A DNA stretch of 64,000 bases. It comes from Anaerocolumna sp. AGMB13020. Lineage in GTDB: Bacteria > Bacillota > Clostridia > Lachnospirales > Lachnospiraceae. Position 1 is the stretch's first letter, and each line of letters begins with the position of its first letter. Made by a program: the position numbers and the translations under genes. Below, piece by piece: positions 27,538-36,053 of the stretch. The notes under the pieces were generated by a model. That model saw only the letters and a list, made by a program, of their open reading frames with translations, had not been told where the DNA came from and did no database searches. The DNA lies in assembly GCF_033100115.1 (NCBI RefSeq), contig NZ_CP136910.1:3372001-3436000 (forward strand), written 5' to 3'.

Positions 27538-27729
27538 TTATCTGGAGCTTTCTGATTCAACTAACTGGGTAACATGGACTTCCCGGCTGTTTCCTGGATT
27601 GCTTAAGGAATGGATACTGCACATATCTTTCTTGGGATTTACATTTTCAATGTAAACAGCCTCTCCGTTACAGGTTACATGGACCATTTCTGGTAAATGG
27701 GCAATTTCCGAAGCACGTTTCTTATCCAT
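27538..27729 (-). CDS. sspH: small acid-soluble spore protein, H family
   Basis: A 63-residue protein that matches the H-type SASP family end to end: N-terminus MDKKRASEI, the VTCNGEAVYIENV segment and the IHSLSNPGNSREVHV region are diagnostic. These proteins accumulate in the forespore; expression under the forespore sigma factor G is known for the family. GGAGA lies about 7 nt before the ATG on the minus strand. It is direct evidence that the organism forms endospores. Confidence 0.9.
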   Translation of the reverse strand: MDKKRASEIAHLPEMVHVTCNGEAVYIENVNPKKDMCSIHSLSNPGNSREVHVTQLVESESSR

Positions 27730-27871
27730 AGTCAGTCTCCTTTGATAATGGTTATTTGTTATTACTTAAAAGAATGAAATCAATGCTACCATATCATTCT
27801 CTGTAATATTGTTTGTTTTACACAATTGAAATATTCTGTGCTAAAAGGAGAATAAATTACCCTAGAGTAAA

Positions 27872-28804
27872 TCAGTTGATTTTTCTTGAGTAAGCACCGG
27901 GAGTAATTCCGGTATATTTTTTAAAAACCTTTGAAAAATAATAAACATCACGGAAGCCGGTCTTTTCCGCCACTTCAGAAATCTTACCGGAGCCGTCTGA
28001 AAGCAGGTGCTTGGATTTGGAGATTCGCAGCTCGTTCAGATAGGCAAAAATTGTTGTTCCGGTGGCTTTCTTAAACATCCGGTTGATGTGGTCGAAATTA
28101 CAGCCTAACTTCTCTTCAATACTTTTACTGGATATTTCCGAGGCATAGTTATCCTGAAAAAACGCAAGCAAGTCATAGATCATTCGGGTGGACCTGGTGG
28201 ATGAGAGACTGTTATCACTGTATAGGAATCCGGAGGTCAGCTCTCTGGACAAGGCTATCATCAACTCCAGAAAAATGCTGCTGGTCTTTAATTGAAAATA
28301 CTCCAGGTGATTGTGGTGAGACTCCCTTAGCTGATAGAGCAGCTCAATAAGTCCTGAAGAGGCAGTTGGCTGATTGATATGATAATATTTTGGAAGAATA
28401 ATGTCATGTAGCCTGCGTTCATTTATGGCACATTCATGGGTTTTTAAGGAGGTAAGCCGGTGGTCCTTTAATAATTTCTTGATAACTTCCTTCTCCTCCT
28501 GATGCTCTTTCATCTCATCGTGATAAAAATGGATATAAAAGTAGGTACATTCGGCGGATTTCGTGCCGTAATGTTCCAGGCTGGGGTCAAGTATCAGCAT
28601 ATCATCCGGTCTTAAGATATAACTTCTACTACCTTCATTAATATGCATTTCTCCGGAAATGATATAATACAGAATAAATTCTTCTGTTTTTCTTCTCATA
28701 TGGACATGGGGAGGTTTTACTGTTACCTGATCGATATATCTGATGCGTGGCAGATGACCGCTGTCCATTCGGTAATAGAGTATAGTATCCATATTTTTAA
28801 CCAT
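27872..28804 (-). CDS. AraC family transcriptional regulator
   Basis: A 310-residue regulator. The N-terminal cupin-like sensing domain (about 30-110, with HVHMRRKTEEFILYYIISGE and LILDPSLEHYG) is followed by an AraC-type double helix-turn-helix (about 210-308: LGCNFDHINRMFKKATGTTIF and VAEKTGFRDVYYFSKVFKKY, ending TGITPGAYSRK). Such proteins usually activate adjacent sugar-use genes. It is divergent from the GH50-like hydrolase gene and is the likely regulator of that gene and of the GH88 gene. The start could also be the Met four codons later. Confidence 0.9.
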   Translation of the reverse strand: MVKNMDTILYYRMDSGHLPRIRYIDQVTVKPPHVHMRRKTEEFILYYIISGEMHINEGSRSYILRPDDMLILDPSLEHYGTKSAECTYFYIHFYHDEMKEHQEEKEVIKKLLKDHRLTSLKTHECAINERRLHDIILPKYYHINQPTASSGLIELLYQLRESHHNHLEYFQLKTSSIFLELMIALSRELTSGFLYSDNSLSSTRSTRMIYDLLAFFQDNYASEISSKSIEEKLGCNFDHINRMFKKATGTTIFAYLNELRISKSKHLLSDGSGKISEVAEKTGFRDVYYFSKVFKKYTGITPGAYSRKIN

Positions 28805-29168
28805 GCCTTTCTAATAGTCTGTAAAATTGAGTCGTGTAACAATTTATGAGCATTCATTTTAAAGGAAAAAAATTCTGTCCGGGTATCCTATAACAAAGCA
28901 TATTTCAATATTGTTATTTGCTTCTTAAGGATAGTATAGTCGATAATTTTTAATTTTTCAAGGAACTTAACGGGATTATGGCAATCATAAGTCGCCTGTT
29001 TGCAAAAAGATAGTGAAATATTACATTGTCTTCCTGGGTATTCGGTTTATTATTAGAGTAGAAATAGTAGAAGCATTGTTATGCCTGATAGGGAAAGACT
29101 AATTTAAATGTACTGGCACAAAAATAACAGAATTGAAGATAAAAAATAAAGGAAGAGGAGAAGAGAAA
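28805..29168. other. divergent intergenic region between AraC regulator and glycoside hydrolase
   Basis: About 360 AT-rich nt without a gene. A possible promoter for the hydrolase is TTGTCT (29026-29031), 16-nt spacer, TATTAT (29048-29053). AraC-type sites are expected here but I cannot pick a clear direct repeat. Confidence 0.4.
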
Positions 29169-31178
29169 ATGAAAGTTAATTTTATGAAGTCATCGGGCAG
29201 AGAAGCTGTCTTTCTTACACAGGAAGAGAACTCATGTACCGTTGAATATGCGGCAGCAGGGGGAGGCATTACGCTTTCTGGGGTAAAGGAAGCAGGAAAA
29301 AGATACATTGCAGGTGATATTGAAGTCTTAGAAGAGCATTCAGTAGCCATGATGCTGCGCTTCTTTGTACCCGGCGCTGAAAAAGAACAGATTCTGATGA
29401 GGTTTGGATTGCTGCCGGGTTTTAAGACGAGAGTATGCCTGGATCTTAACTGGCTGGATAACAGTACAATCTATACGAACAGGACACCAGGATTATTAAA
29501 ACTTGTTATTCATGGACAGCGCACAGAGTTAAAAGAAGTGGAAAGAATCGAGCTGGGAATTGAAAAAACCTATCATAATGTGAAGGTTCGATTGGAGAAT
29601 TTCATCTTAACGGATGAAAAACCGGAGGAGTTTCCAATACCGGATAAGAAAATCGTAGATGAATTCGGCCAATGGAAAGAAAAAGAATGGCCTGGGAAAA
29701 TTCATTCTCTGGAGGAATTAAAATCCCGGTTAAAAGAAAACGAAGGGAAAGCAGAATATCCTTTCACTGAGTGGAACAGCTGGGGCGGTGACGGAAGCCG
29801 CAAATTAAAGGAGGGAACCGGATATTTTGGTACCCATAAAACCGCAGATGGAAGGTGGCACCTTATAGATCCGGAAGGCTGTGATTACTTCTCCTTCGGA
29901 CCTTGTCTGACCGGTGCCGGAGACCAGTGCCGCATTGATAATTTTGAACAGGTGTGTGACTGGCTGCCGGCAGAAGAAGAGGAGGAGTACAGGGATTTTT
30001 ATAGAAAGGGAACCAGGAGAAGAACGGCCTATATGCCCTTAGACAGTTATAAGCTGACCAGTTTTACTGCCCTTAATCTGAAAAGAGTATACGGTGAGAA
30101 CTGGATGGAAAAATGGGAAGAAATCGCTCATCATATCCTTATGAAAAATGGTCTGAATTCACAGGGAAATTTCCCTGGATTATGCGTCAACAATGGAAGA
30201 AGCAAGCTTCCTTATGTCAGGGAACTTCCAGGCTTCCCCGGTACAGATACCTTGATCTTCAGAGATTTTCCTGACGTACTTTCGCCAGAATATCAGGAGA
30301 AATCTGAGGTTTATGCAAAGAAGCTCCTGGAATGGAAAGAGGATCCCTGGCTTATTGGGTATTTTCTTAGGAATGAACCTGAATTCAACTTTGTAGAAGG
30401 ACTTGCAATCGCCGATGAGGTGCTCTATAATCCTGCCTCTACCTATTGCAAGAAGGGATTGATAAAGTATTTGCAGGATACCTACAGAACCATAGAGTCC
30501 CTGAACCAAGCCTGGGAAACAAGCTTTGCTGACTTTAAAGCTCTCGAAAATCCTATAAAGAAGTGTTCTTCGCTATATCCAAAATCAGCGGAGGATATCA
30601 GGAAATTCTCCGTACACCTTATCAGGGAATATATAAGAGTACCCGCTGTTGCCTGCCGTGCTGTTGATAAGAATCATCTCAATCTGGGGCTTCGCTGGTC
30701 CAAAGCTTATAACATTGATATGATGGCTGGCTGGGAGTATTTCGATGTATTCTCCATCAACTGCTATGACTTCGATCCCACAAGGGATATGGACTTTGTG
30801 AAAAATGCAGGAGTCGATCTGCCCATCCTGCTTGGTGAGTTCCACTGTGGAGCCCTGGACAGAGGTCTAACCGCAACTGGATTGAAAGGTGTTAAGAACC
30901 AGGAGGAAAGAGGTGTTATGCTAAGACATTTCGTAGAAAAAGTGGCTGTTCATCCTTACGGTGTAGGCGCTCATTGGTTCCAGTTCAATGACCAGTTCTG
31001 TCTTGGCAGATACGATGGCGAGAACTATCAGATCGGAATGGTAGATATCTGCATGCAGCCGCATAAGGAGCTGATGGAGGCGGCATATGAAACTGCAAAA
31101 GTACTTTATAAGGTGAGGAATAACGAGGCAGAGGCCTATGACAGAAGTCCCGTAGCCATACCTATGATCGGGTATTAG
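29169..31178 (+). CDS. GH-A clan glycoside hydrolase, GH50/beta-agarase-like
   Basis: A 669-residue cytoplasmic protein; the start at 29169 (MKVNFMK) has GAGGAG about 8 nt upstream. The N-terminal 170 residues are a beta-sandwich-like domain and the rest is a TIM barrel. The acid/base pair motif RNEP (about residue 400) and the nucleophile-type LLGEFHCG (about residue 555) are GH-A clan signatures, and the WHLIDPEGCDYFSFGPCLTG segment resembles GH50-type agarases. The neighbouring AraC regulator and GH88 suggest breakdown of a uronic-acid-containing or algal-type polysaccharide fragment. Exact substrate is not known. Confidence 0.75.
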   Translation: MKVNFMKSSGREAVFLTQEENSCTVEYAAAGGGITLSGVKEAGKRYIAGDIEVLEEHSVAMMLRFFVPGAEKEQILMRFGLLPGFKTRVCLDLNWLDNSTIYTNRTPGLLKLVIHGQRTELKEVERIELGIEKTYHNVKVRLENFILTDEKPEEFPIPDKKIVDEFGQWKEKEWPGKIHSLEELKSRLKENEGKAEYPFTEWNSWGGDGSRKLKEGTGYFGTHKTADGRWHLIDPEGCDYFSFGPCLTGAGDQCRIDNFEQVCDWLPAEEEEEYRDFYRKGTRRRTAYMPLDSYKLTSFTALNLKRVYGENWMEKWEEIAHHILMKNGLNSQGNFPGLCVNNGRSKLPYVRELPGFPGTDTLIFRDFPDVLSPEYQEKSEVYAKKLLEWKEDPWLIGYFLRNEPEFNFVEGLAIADEVLYNPASTYCKKGLIKYLQDTYRTIESLNQAWETSFADFKALENPIKKCSSLYPKSAEDIRKFSVHLIREYIRVPAVACRAVDKNHLNLGLRWSKAYNIDMMAGWEYFDVFSINCYDFDPTRDMDFVKNAGVDLPILLGEFHCGALDRGLTATGLKGVKNQEERGVMLRHFVEKVAVHPYGVGAHWFQFNDQFCLGRYDGENYQIGMVDICMQPHKELMEAAYETAKVLYKVRNNEAEAYDRSPVAIPMIGY

Positions 31179-31227
31179 TAGATAGATTACCTTTCTTTAC
31201 TAATTTATAATTTCATAATACTTATAC

Positions 31228-31264
31228 AAAAATCCCCCGGAACGTATACCACCGGGGGATTTTT
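31228..31264. terminator. strong intrinsic terminator
   Basis: AAAAATCCCCCGG (31228-31240) and its perfect complement at 31252-31264 make a 13-bp stem with T and A tails, so it works on both strands. Confidence 0.95.
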
Positions 31265-31466
31265 CAGGTTACAGGACAAATGACAAAAGGTCAGTTACTT
31301 CATTGGCTGAAAATCTTGATTTTTTACCATAGTATCTGCCATTCATGAGTTAAAAGTTTTGTTCTTTACCTGCATAGCTTGTTTGATGCAAAGCTGTTAC
31401 AGAAAGTAATATTAATACCGGCAAGCTGGTAATATGTTAGTGTATATAAGCTTATAGGAGATCAGC

Positions 31467-32432
31467 ATGCTGGAAATAGCAACTATTATAATGAACCTTA
31501 TTACGGGTTCTCTGTTAATCATAACCGGTGTCGGAACTATGGGGAGAACGTTGGAGCAGGCGAACTCAAAGCTGCTGCATAAGACTATGAGTCTGTTTTC
31601 CAGAAACAAATGGACGTCTTTTCTTACCGGTATTTCCCTTACGGCACTGGTGCAAAGCAGTACGGCAGTTACCATATTAACGGTCAGCTTTGTGGATTCC
31701 GGGATTATGAGACTGGAAAGCGCTGTTGCAATTATTTATGGAGCCAACATCGGAACAACCTTTACTGCGCAATTCATGAGTTTTCAGATTAACCGCTACG
31801 CCTGGCATATTTTGATAGCCGGTTGTATCTTGAGCTTTGGCACACTACATAAACTAAAAACTACGGGGCAGGTACTGGTGGGCGTAGGGCTCCTTTTCTC
31901 GGGACTGAACCTTATGGGGAAAAGTGTCTTGATCCTGAAAGGAAATCCGCTGCTTTCCCAGTGGCTTATGGAACACTCGGAGAATGTTATATTATGCCTC
32001 CTTGCAGGTGTATTCTTTACCATGCTTGCCCAAAGCAGCAGCGCCACTGTCGGAATGACCATTCTGCTCTTTAACAATGGCTTATTGCCCTTTGCTTCGG
32101 CGGTGGCACTAACACTGGGGGATAATATCGGAAGCTGTATTACCGCTCAGGTTGCCAGCTTAAAGTCCGGAACAGCCGGTAAGCGGGTAGCCCTGGCGCA
32201 TACCCTGTACAATGTCTTTGGCGTCGTGCTGGTATTTCTTATCCTGCCGCAGTTCTGTGATTTGATACTGGCGAGTACGAAGGCTTTAGGACAGGATAAC
32301 ACCAGGCTGATAGCAAATACTCATACCATATTTAACCTGGTCAGTGCCCTGTTGTTTCTGCCGATATCAAAATATTATGTACGGTTTCTCTATTTTCTCC
32401 TACCGGATAAGGTTCATAAAGGCTGTGATTAA
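31467..32432 (+). CDS. Na/Pi cotransporter family protein
   Basis: A 321-residue membrane protein of the Na+/phosphate (PF02690) family. It shows the internal duplication with two QSS motifs: LTALVQSSTAVTIL (about residue 60) and MLAQSSSATVGM (about residue 195), each followed by an N-I-G-(T/S) element (GANIGTT and GDNIGSC). About eight hydrophobic segments. It lacks the C-terminal PhoU-like domain of longer homologues. The gene sits between the two glycoside hydrolase genes and may import phosphate or another anion; a link to glycan use is speculative. Confidence 0.9.
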   Translation: MLEIATIIMNLITGSLLIITGVGTMGRTLEQANSKLLHKTMSLFSRNKWTSFLTGISLTALVQSSTAVTILTVSFVDSGIMRLESAVAIIYGANIGTTFTAQFMSFQINRYAWHILIAGCILSFGTLHKLKTTGQVLVGVGLLFSGLNLMGKSVLILKGNPLLSQWLMEHSENVILCLLAGVFFTMLAQSSSATVGMTILLFNNGLLPFASAVALTLGDNIGSCITAQVASLKSGTAGKRVALAHTLYNVFGVVLVFLILPQFCDLILASTKALGQDNTRLIANTHTIFNLVSALLFLPISKYYVRFLYFLLPDKVHKGCD

Positions 32433-32693
32433 AACTCGTGGCTCACAGTGATTCATCAAAGCTAAAGTACGCATCAAACACAGCTTTATATAAGCTGATT
32501 CGCACTTCTCATAGACGATTAGATAATAAAAGCAGGATTAATCAGTTGATAGCATGAAAAAGCATTGTCCGGACAACGGAAAAAGGGTAGTCTATAAATG
32601 ACAACAGCAATTATAATATGTCCGGATATTTGTGATAAAGGTAGTGTGCTATGACATTAGCCGGATACTTATACAAGTTTATGGAGGTTCGTT

Positions 32694-33845
32694 ATGTTAA
32701 CGGAGAAGGATAAGAGGTGGATAGAAGCCACAGCAGAAAAAATCAATTGTAAAATGGCCTGGGTCAGTGAAAAATCAAAGGAAAAGATTCCTTATACAAC
32801 AGTAAACGGCACATACGACAGTTATGATTCCAGTGATAAATCCTATCGGATCTCAGAAGGCTTAAATTGGTGGACCAATGGTTTCTGGGGTGGAATGATG
32901 TGGCTTATGTATCATGAGACGAAAGATGAGAAGTATGCTGACATTGCAAGATTCAACGAGGAGAAGCTGGATCAGTGTATAGAGGATTATTACGGGCTTC
33001 ACCATGATGTTGGTTTTATGTGGCTGCTGACAGCAGTGGCAAATTACAGGATCACAGGAAACAAGGAGTCAAAGAAAAGAGGTCTGCATGTAGCAAACCT
33101 GCTGGCAGGTCGTTTTAATCCGGTAGGAAAGTATATCCGTGCCTGGAATGAATGGGGCAGTGATAATAATAAAGGCTGGGCAATCATTGATTGTATGATG
33201 AATATTCCTTTACTGCATTGGGCTTCTGAAGAAACCGGAGATCCCAGATTCCGTCACATTGCGGTAATGCACGCAAATACGGCAATGGAGAATTTCATAA
33301 GGCCTGATGGTTCCAGTGAACATATCGTAGAGTTTGATGCGGAAGCCGGAGGAAAGCTTGACACCCATGGAGGGCAGGGATATGAAAAAGGTTCTTCCTG
33401 GACCAGAGGCCAGTCCTGGGCACTATACGGTTTTATTCTAAGTTATATGCATACGAAAAATCCTGCCTATCTGGATACAGCCAAAAGAGTTGCCCACTAT
33501 TTTATAGCAAATATCCCGGAGAGCGGACTTATCCCCATAGATTTCAGACAACCCAAAGACGATATTTGGGAGGATTCCTGCGCAGCAGCAATAGCAGCCT
33601 GCGGACTAATTGAAATCTCCAAGGCAGTAGGCGAACATGAGAAAAATCTGTATCTGGGAGCAGCCCTAAAGATGTTAAAGGCACTGGAAGCGAAGAGGTG
33701 TAATTGGACAGAGGATAGTGATGGTATCGTTGAGAACTGTTCCGAAGCTTATCATACCAACAAGCATATGAATATCATCTATGCTGATTATTACTTTATG
33801 GAGGCCATATTTAAGCTTAAGGGTGAGGATATCTTTTTGTGGTAG
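32694..33845 (+). CDS. GH88 family unsaturated glucuronyl hydrolase
   Basis: A 383-residue protein of glycoside hydrolase family 88. The alpha6/alpha6-barrel motifs WWTNGFWGGMMWLMY, HHDVGFMWLL (catalytic aspartate candidate near residue 105), IIDCMMNIPLLHWA (second aspartate near residue 163) and the SSWTRGQSWALYGF motif are characteristic. It releases unsaturated uronic acids from the disaccharides made by polysaccharide lyases, by hydration rather than classical hydrolysis. No signal peptide, so it acts in the cytoplasm. GGAGG precedes the ATG. It fits with the AraC-GH50-like genes upstream. Confidence 0.92.
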   Translation: MLTEKDKRWIEATAEKINCKMAWVSEKSKEKIPYTTVNGTYDSYDSSDKSYRISEGLNWWTNGFWGGMMWLMYHETKDEKYADIARFNEEKLDQCIEDYYGLHHDVGFMWLLTAVANYRITGNKESKKRGLHVANLLAGRFNPVGKYIRAWNEWGSDNNKGWAIIDCMMNIPLLHWASEETGDPRFRHIAVMHANTAMENFIRPDGSSEHIVEFDAEAGGKLDTHGGQGYEKGSSWTRGQSWALYGFILSYMHTKNPAYLDTAKRVAHYFIANIPESGLIPIDFRQPKDDIWEDSCAAAIAACGLIEISKAVGEHEKNLYLGAALKMLKALEAKRCNWTEDSDGIVENCSEAYHTNKHMNIIYADYYFMEAIFKLKGEDIFLW

Positions 33846-34194
33846 TTAACTTACTGTATCTATCAGTTAAGGGATGAGATTACTGGCTGAAGATCTATTA
33901 TTTCATGCTTCATAATCGATAAGAATACAATACAACAAACAACCGATTCGTAATGTAATATTGTTTCAGAGAAAGCGAATGGTTATGAAACCCGGAAATT
34001 ATTAATAAGAAGCTGCAGGTTGTTCATCACAGATTTCTGTCGATTTTGTAGACAGGGTGTGAGAGAGGCCTGCAGCTTCATGTACGTAAAGACTCGTGGC
34101 ACGCTGAGCACCGCACGCTCTGCCTCGCTCGGAGCTCGGCAGAGCACAAGAGCATGGTTCGTAAAAAGAGAAAATCATAAAATAAAAAGCCTTA
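33846..34194. other. intergenic region holding a GC-rich structured element
   Basis: About 350 nt between convergent genes. The first 160 nt are AT-rich and featureless. The rest contains the inverted repeats described at 34009-34145. Short open frames on both strands here follow from the GC-rich palindromes and are not supported as genes. Confidence 0.6.
34009..34145. repeat. GC-rich nested inverted repeats, possible structured RNA or MITE-like repeat
   Basis: First hairpin: GAAGCTGCAGG (34009-34019) with CCTGCAGCTTC (34069-34079), enclosing CACA/TGTG (34028-34031/34058-34061) and CTGTC/GACAG (34037-34041/34051-34055). Second hairpin: GCTCTGCC (34117-34124) with GGCAGAGC (34138-34145). The segment 34090-34150 is much richer in GC than anything nearby. 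No T tract marks it as a terminator. Confidence 0.55.
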
Positions 34195-34953
34195 TTAGGA
34201 AGAAAGGGATTTTTCACCCTCTTTTGTTAAAGTTGGGTAATTCTTTGCAGTAATCCTTTCTGAAACAAAAGGAGGAATCAATACACCTAGAAGCAGCAGG
34301 GCAATTATCCAGATGGCCTTTTCCTGTAAGAATTTTGAACTTAGTCCCCCAATGGCAACTCCTGTGAAGAAGGATAAGAGGATAAAGGAATAACCGATAG
34401 CGCTTCTTTTGGATTTGGATTCTTTTCTAACCAGCCATTTATAGTAGTTTTCTGCGCAGGAGCGCATATTTCCGGTACAAAATACGCTGGAATAGTTATC
34501 CCCCTTACCAAAGGTACGAAAAGTGCAGAATTGCAAGGAAGCTGCAAAAGAAACCAGAATGTTAGCTGCCATGTCAGGAAAAGAAGCGGGAAGCAGACCT
34601 GCGGTAAAGAGCACAACAACTTCCAATACCAGTATTCCCTTATTCCATAAGGGGACTTTTTCCTTCAGGAAATAATACATATGCAGAGCTATAAATACAC
34701 CCAGCCAGAAGGATAGGATAGGAATCAGGGCATGAAGCATTTGTTTGTAGTCCTTTTGGATAAGATATACTCCCACAAGTACAAAGTTACCGGTCTGACC
34801 GGTGGCAAATACACCCCCATGAACCATATAGGAGTAGACGTCCATAAAGCCACCGGCCATGGTAAGTATCATTCCAAAAAACATTGACTGCATAAATTTT
34901 GCGTTTCTTTGTATATATGTCAACATAATAATTCTGTATTCACTCCATTCCAA
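34195..34953 (-). CDS. YoaK family (DUF1275) membrane protein
   Basis: A 252-residue integral membrane protein with about six hydrophobic segments. The motif GGFMDVYSYMVHGGVFATGQTGNFV (split here as GGFMDVYSYMVHGG and VFATGQTGNFV) near residues 36-60 is the hallmark of the YoaK/DUF1275 family, and FRTFGKGDNYSSVFCTGNMRS is the conserved second half. Function of the family is unknown. The N-terminal start is uncertain: the Met at residue 10 or 22 could also be used, as no site has ideal spacing. Confidence 0.85.
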   Translation of the reverse strand: MEWSEYRIIMLTYIQRNAKFMQSMFFGMILTMAGGFMDVYSYMVHGGVFATGQTGNFVLVGVYLIQKDYKQMLHALIPILSFWLGVFIALHMYYFLKEKVPLWNKGILVLEVVVLFTAGLLPASFPDMAANILVSFAASLQFCTFRTFGKGDNYSSVFCTGNMRSCAENYYKWLVRKESKSKRSAIGYSFILLSFFTGVAIGGLSSKFLQEKAIWIIALLLLGVLIPPFVSERITAKNYPTLTKEGEKSLSS

Positions 34954-35096
34954 TAGGTATTGTTACCAGAGTTTGTTTGAAAGCTCCTGGCACCATTCCC
35001 GTTTCAAATATGCGTTGGACGCCTGAATAGTAATACGCGCTAACCAGTCATTAATTGTTGGTGGTAACTACTTATCAGGTTCAATAATGATCGATG

Positions 35097-35672
35097 TTAT
35101 TGTCCAAGACCTTTCATAATATCGTTAATGAGTTCTCGTATAAAAGCGGAATCCAAAGTATCACCGGTTATCAGCAGACGATAGAACAAGGGTGCAAAGA
35201 TAAGATCAATGCTTCGTTCCAGGTCCAGATCTTTTCTTAATTCCCCTCTTGCTATTCCACGTTCTAAGATTCCCCTTGAGATGTGTCTGCGAGGATTAAA
35301 AAAGCGTACCCGGTATTCTTCTGCAATTCCGGGGTTGAATTGTCCGGCTGCAATAAGCTCAGTTATCATTTTTCCTTTTGGACTCGTAATAAATATGGAG
35401 AGATTGTTAAACTGCTGGAATAAATCTTCTTTCACAGAACCGGTATCAGGCACTGGCAGAAGCAGCTCCGTTGCGGCAAAATAACCATCCAACACTACAG
35501 CGGCTTTGCCTGGCCACCACTTGTATATGGTAGCTTTGCTTACGCCTGCTCTTTCAGCAATACCTTCAATGGTAACGGTATCAAAGCCATTTTCCGATAA
35601 CAGCTCATAGGCAGCTGTAAGAATGGCTTTTTTTGTTTCTTCACTACGGGGACGACCCAGTTTCTTATCCAT
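35097..35672 (-). CDS. TetR/AcrR family transcriptional regulator
   Basis: A 191-residue repressor-type protein. The N-terminal helix-turn-helix is typical (ILTAAYELLSENGFDTVTIEGIAERAGVSKATIYKWW split over residues 16-52), with the frequent GRPRSEETK start. The C-terminal ligand domain resembles those regulating MFS drug exporters. It is divergent from an MFS gene, and the 380-nt intergenic region has two copies of an AACGNTNCGTTTAT element, one over the MFS promoter. It most likely represses that transporter. Confidence 0.9.
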   Translation of the reverse strand: MDKKLGRPRSEETKKAILTAAYELLSENGFDTVTIEGIAERAGVSKATIYKWWPGKAAVVLDGYFAATELLLPVPDTGSVKEDLFQQFNNLSIFITSPKGKMITELIAAGQFNPGIAEEYRVRFFNPRRHISRGILERGIARGELRKDLDLERSIDLIFAPLFYRLLITGDTLDSAFIRELINDIMKGLGQ

Positions 35673-36053
35673 ATCAATACCAACTTTCTCATCCCAGGCG
35701 TACCTGGGGCCACTAATAAGCGGTGAAGAAGCTTGCTGTGGCAGCCTTCCTTTTTTATTTTCATTCCCATACCCTGTATATCACACTTTTATTTGCGCCT
35801 TCAATTCTTGAAAGTCATAAAGAATACCCGCTGTTACCGTTTTGGTCACCTCTTCGTGGATAGGTTACAGAGAATAGTTAAAAAACGATACGTTTATTAT
35901 ACTATAAAATAATACGAAAAAAAAGTATTGACAAAACTAAACGGTGCGTTTATTATATATTTTATAAACGGAACGTTCAGTAAATGTTTTAGCAATAATA
36001 AAATAATTTAAAAGTGTGAATCTAAATGATTCCTTTCAGAAAGGCAGATTACT
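35673..36053. other. divergent tetR/MFS control region
   Basis: About 380 nt. The half next to tetR (35673-35880) has no clear element; the half next to the MFS gene carries the promoter and repeats described at 35884-35977. Confidence 0.5.
35884..35977 (+). promoter_or_regulatory. MFS promoter with TetR-type operators
   Basis: TTGACA (35928-35933), 17-nt spacer, TATTAT (35951-35956). AACGGTGCGTTTAT (35940-35953) lies over the spacer and -10 and forms an inverted repeat with ATAAACGGAACGTT (35964-35977). A near copy, AACGATACGTTTAT, lies upstream at 35884-35897. The arrangement fits repression by the divergent TetR protein. Confidence 0.65.

Noticed and set aside
34002..34253. Open frames of 71-77 codons on both strands
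   Set aside because: They arise from the GC-rich palindromes, have no ribosome site and their translations lack protein character.
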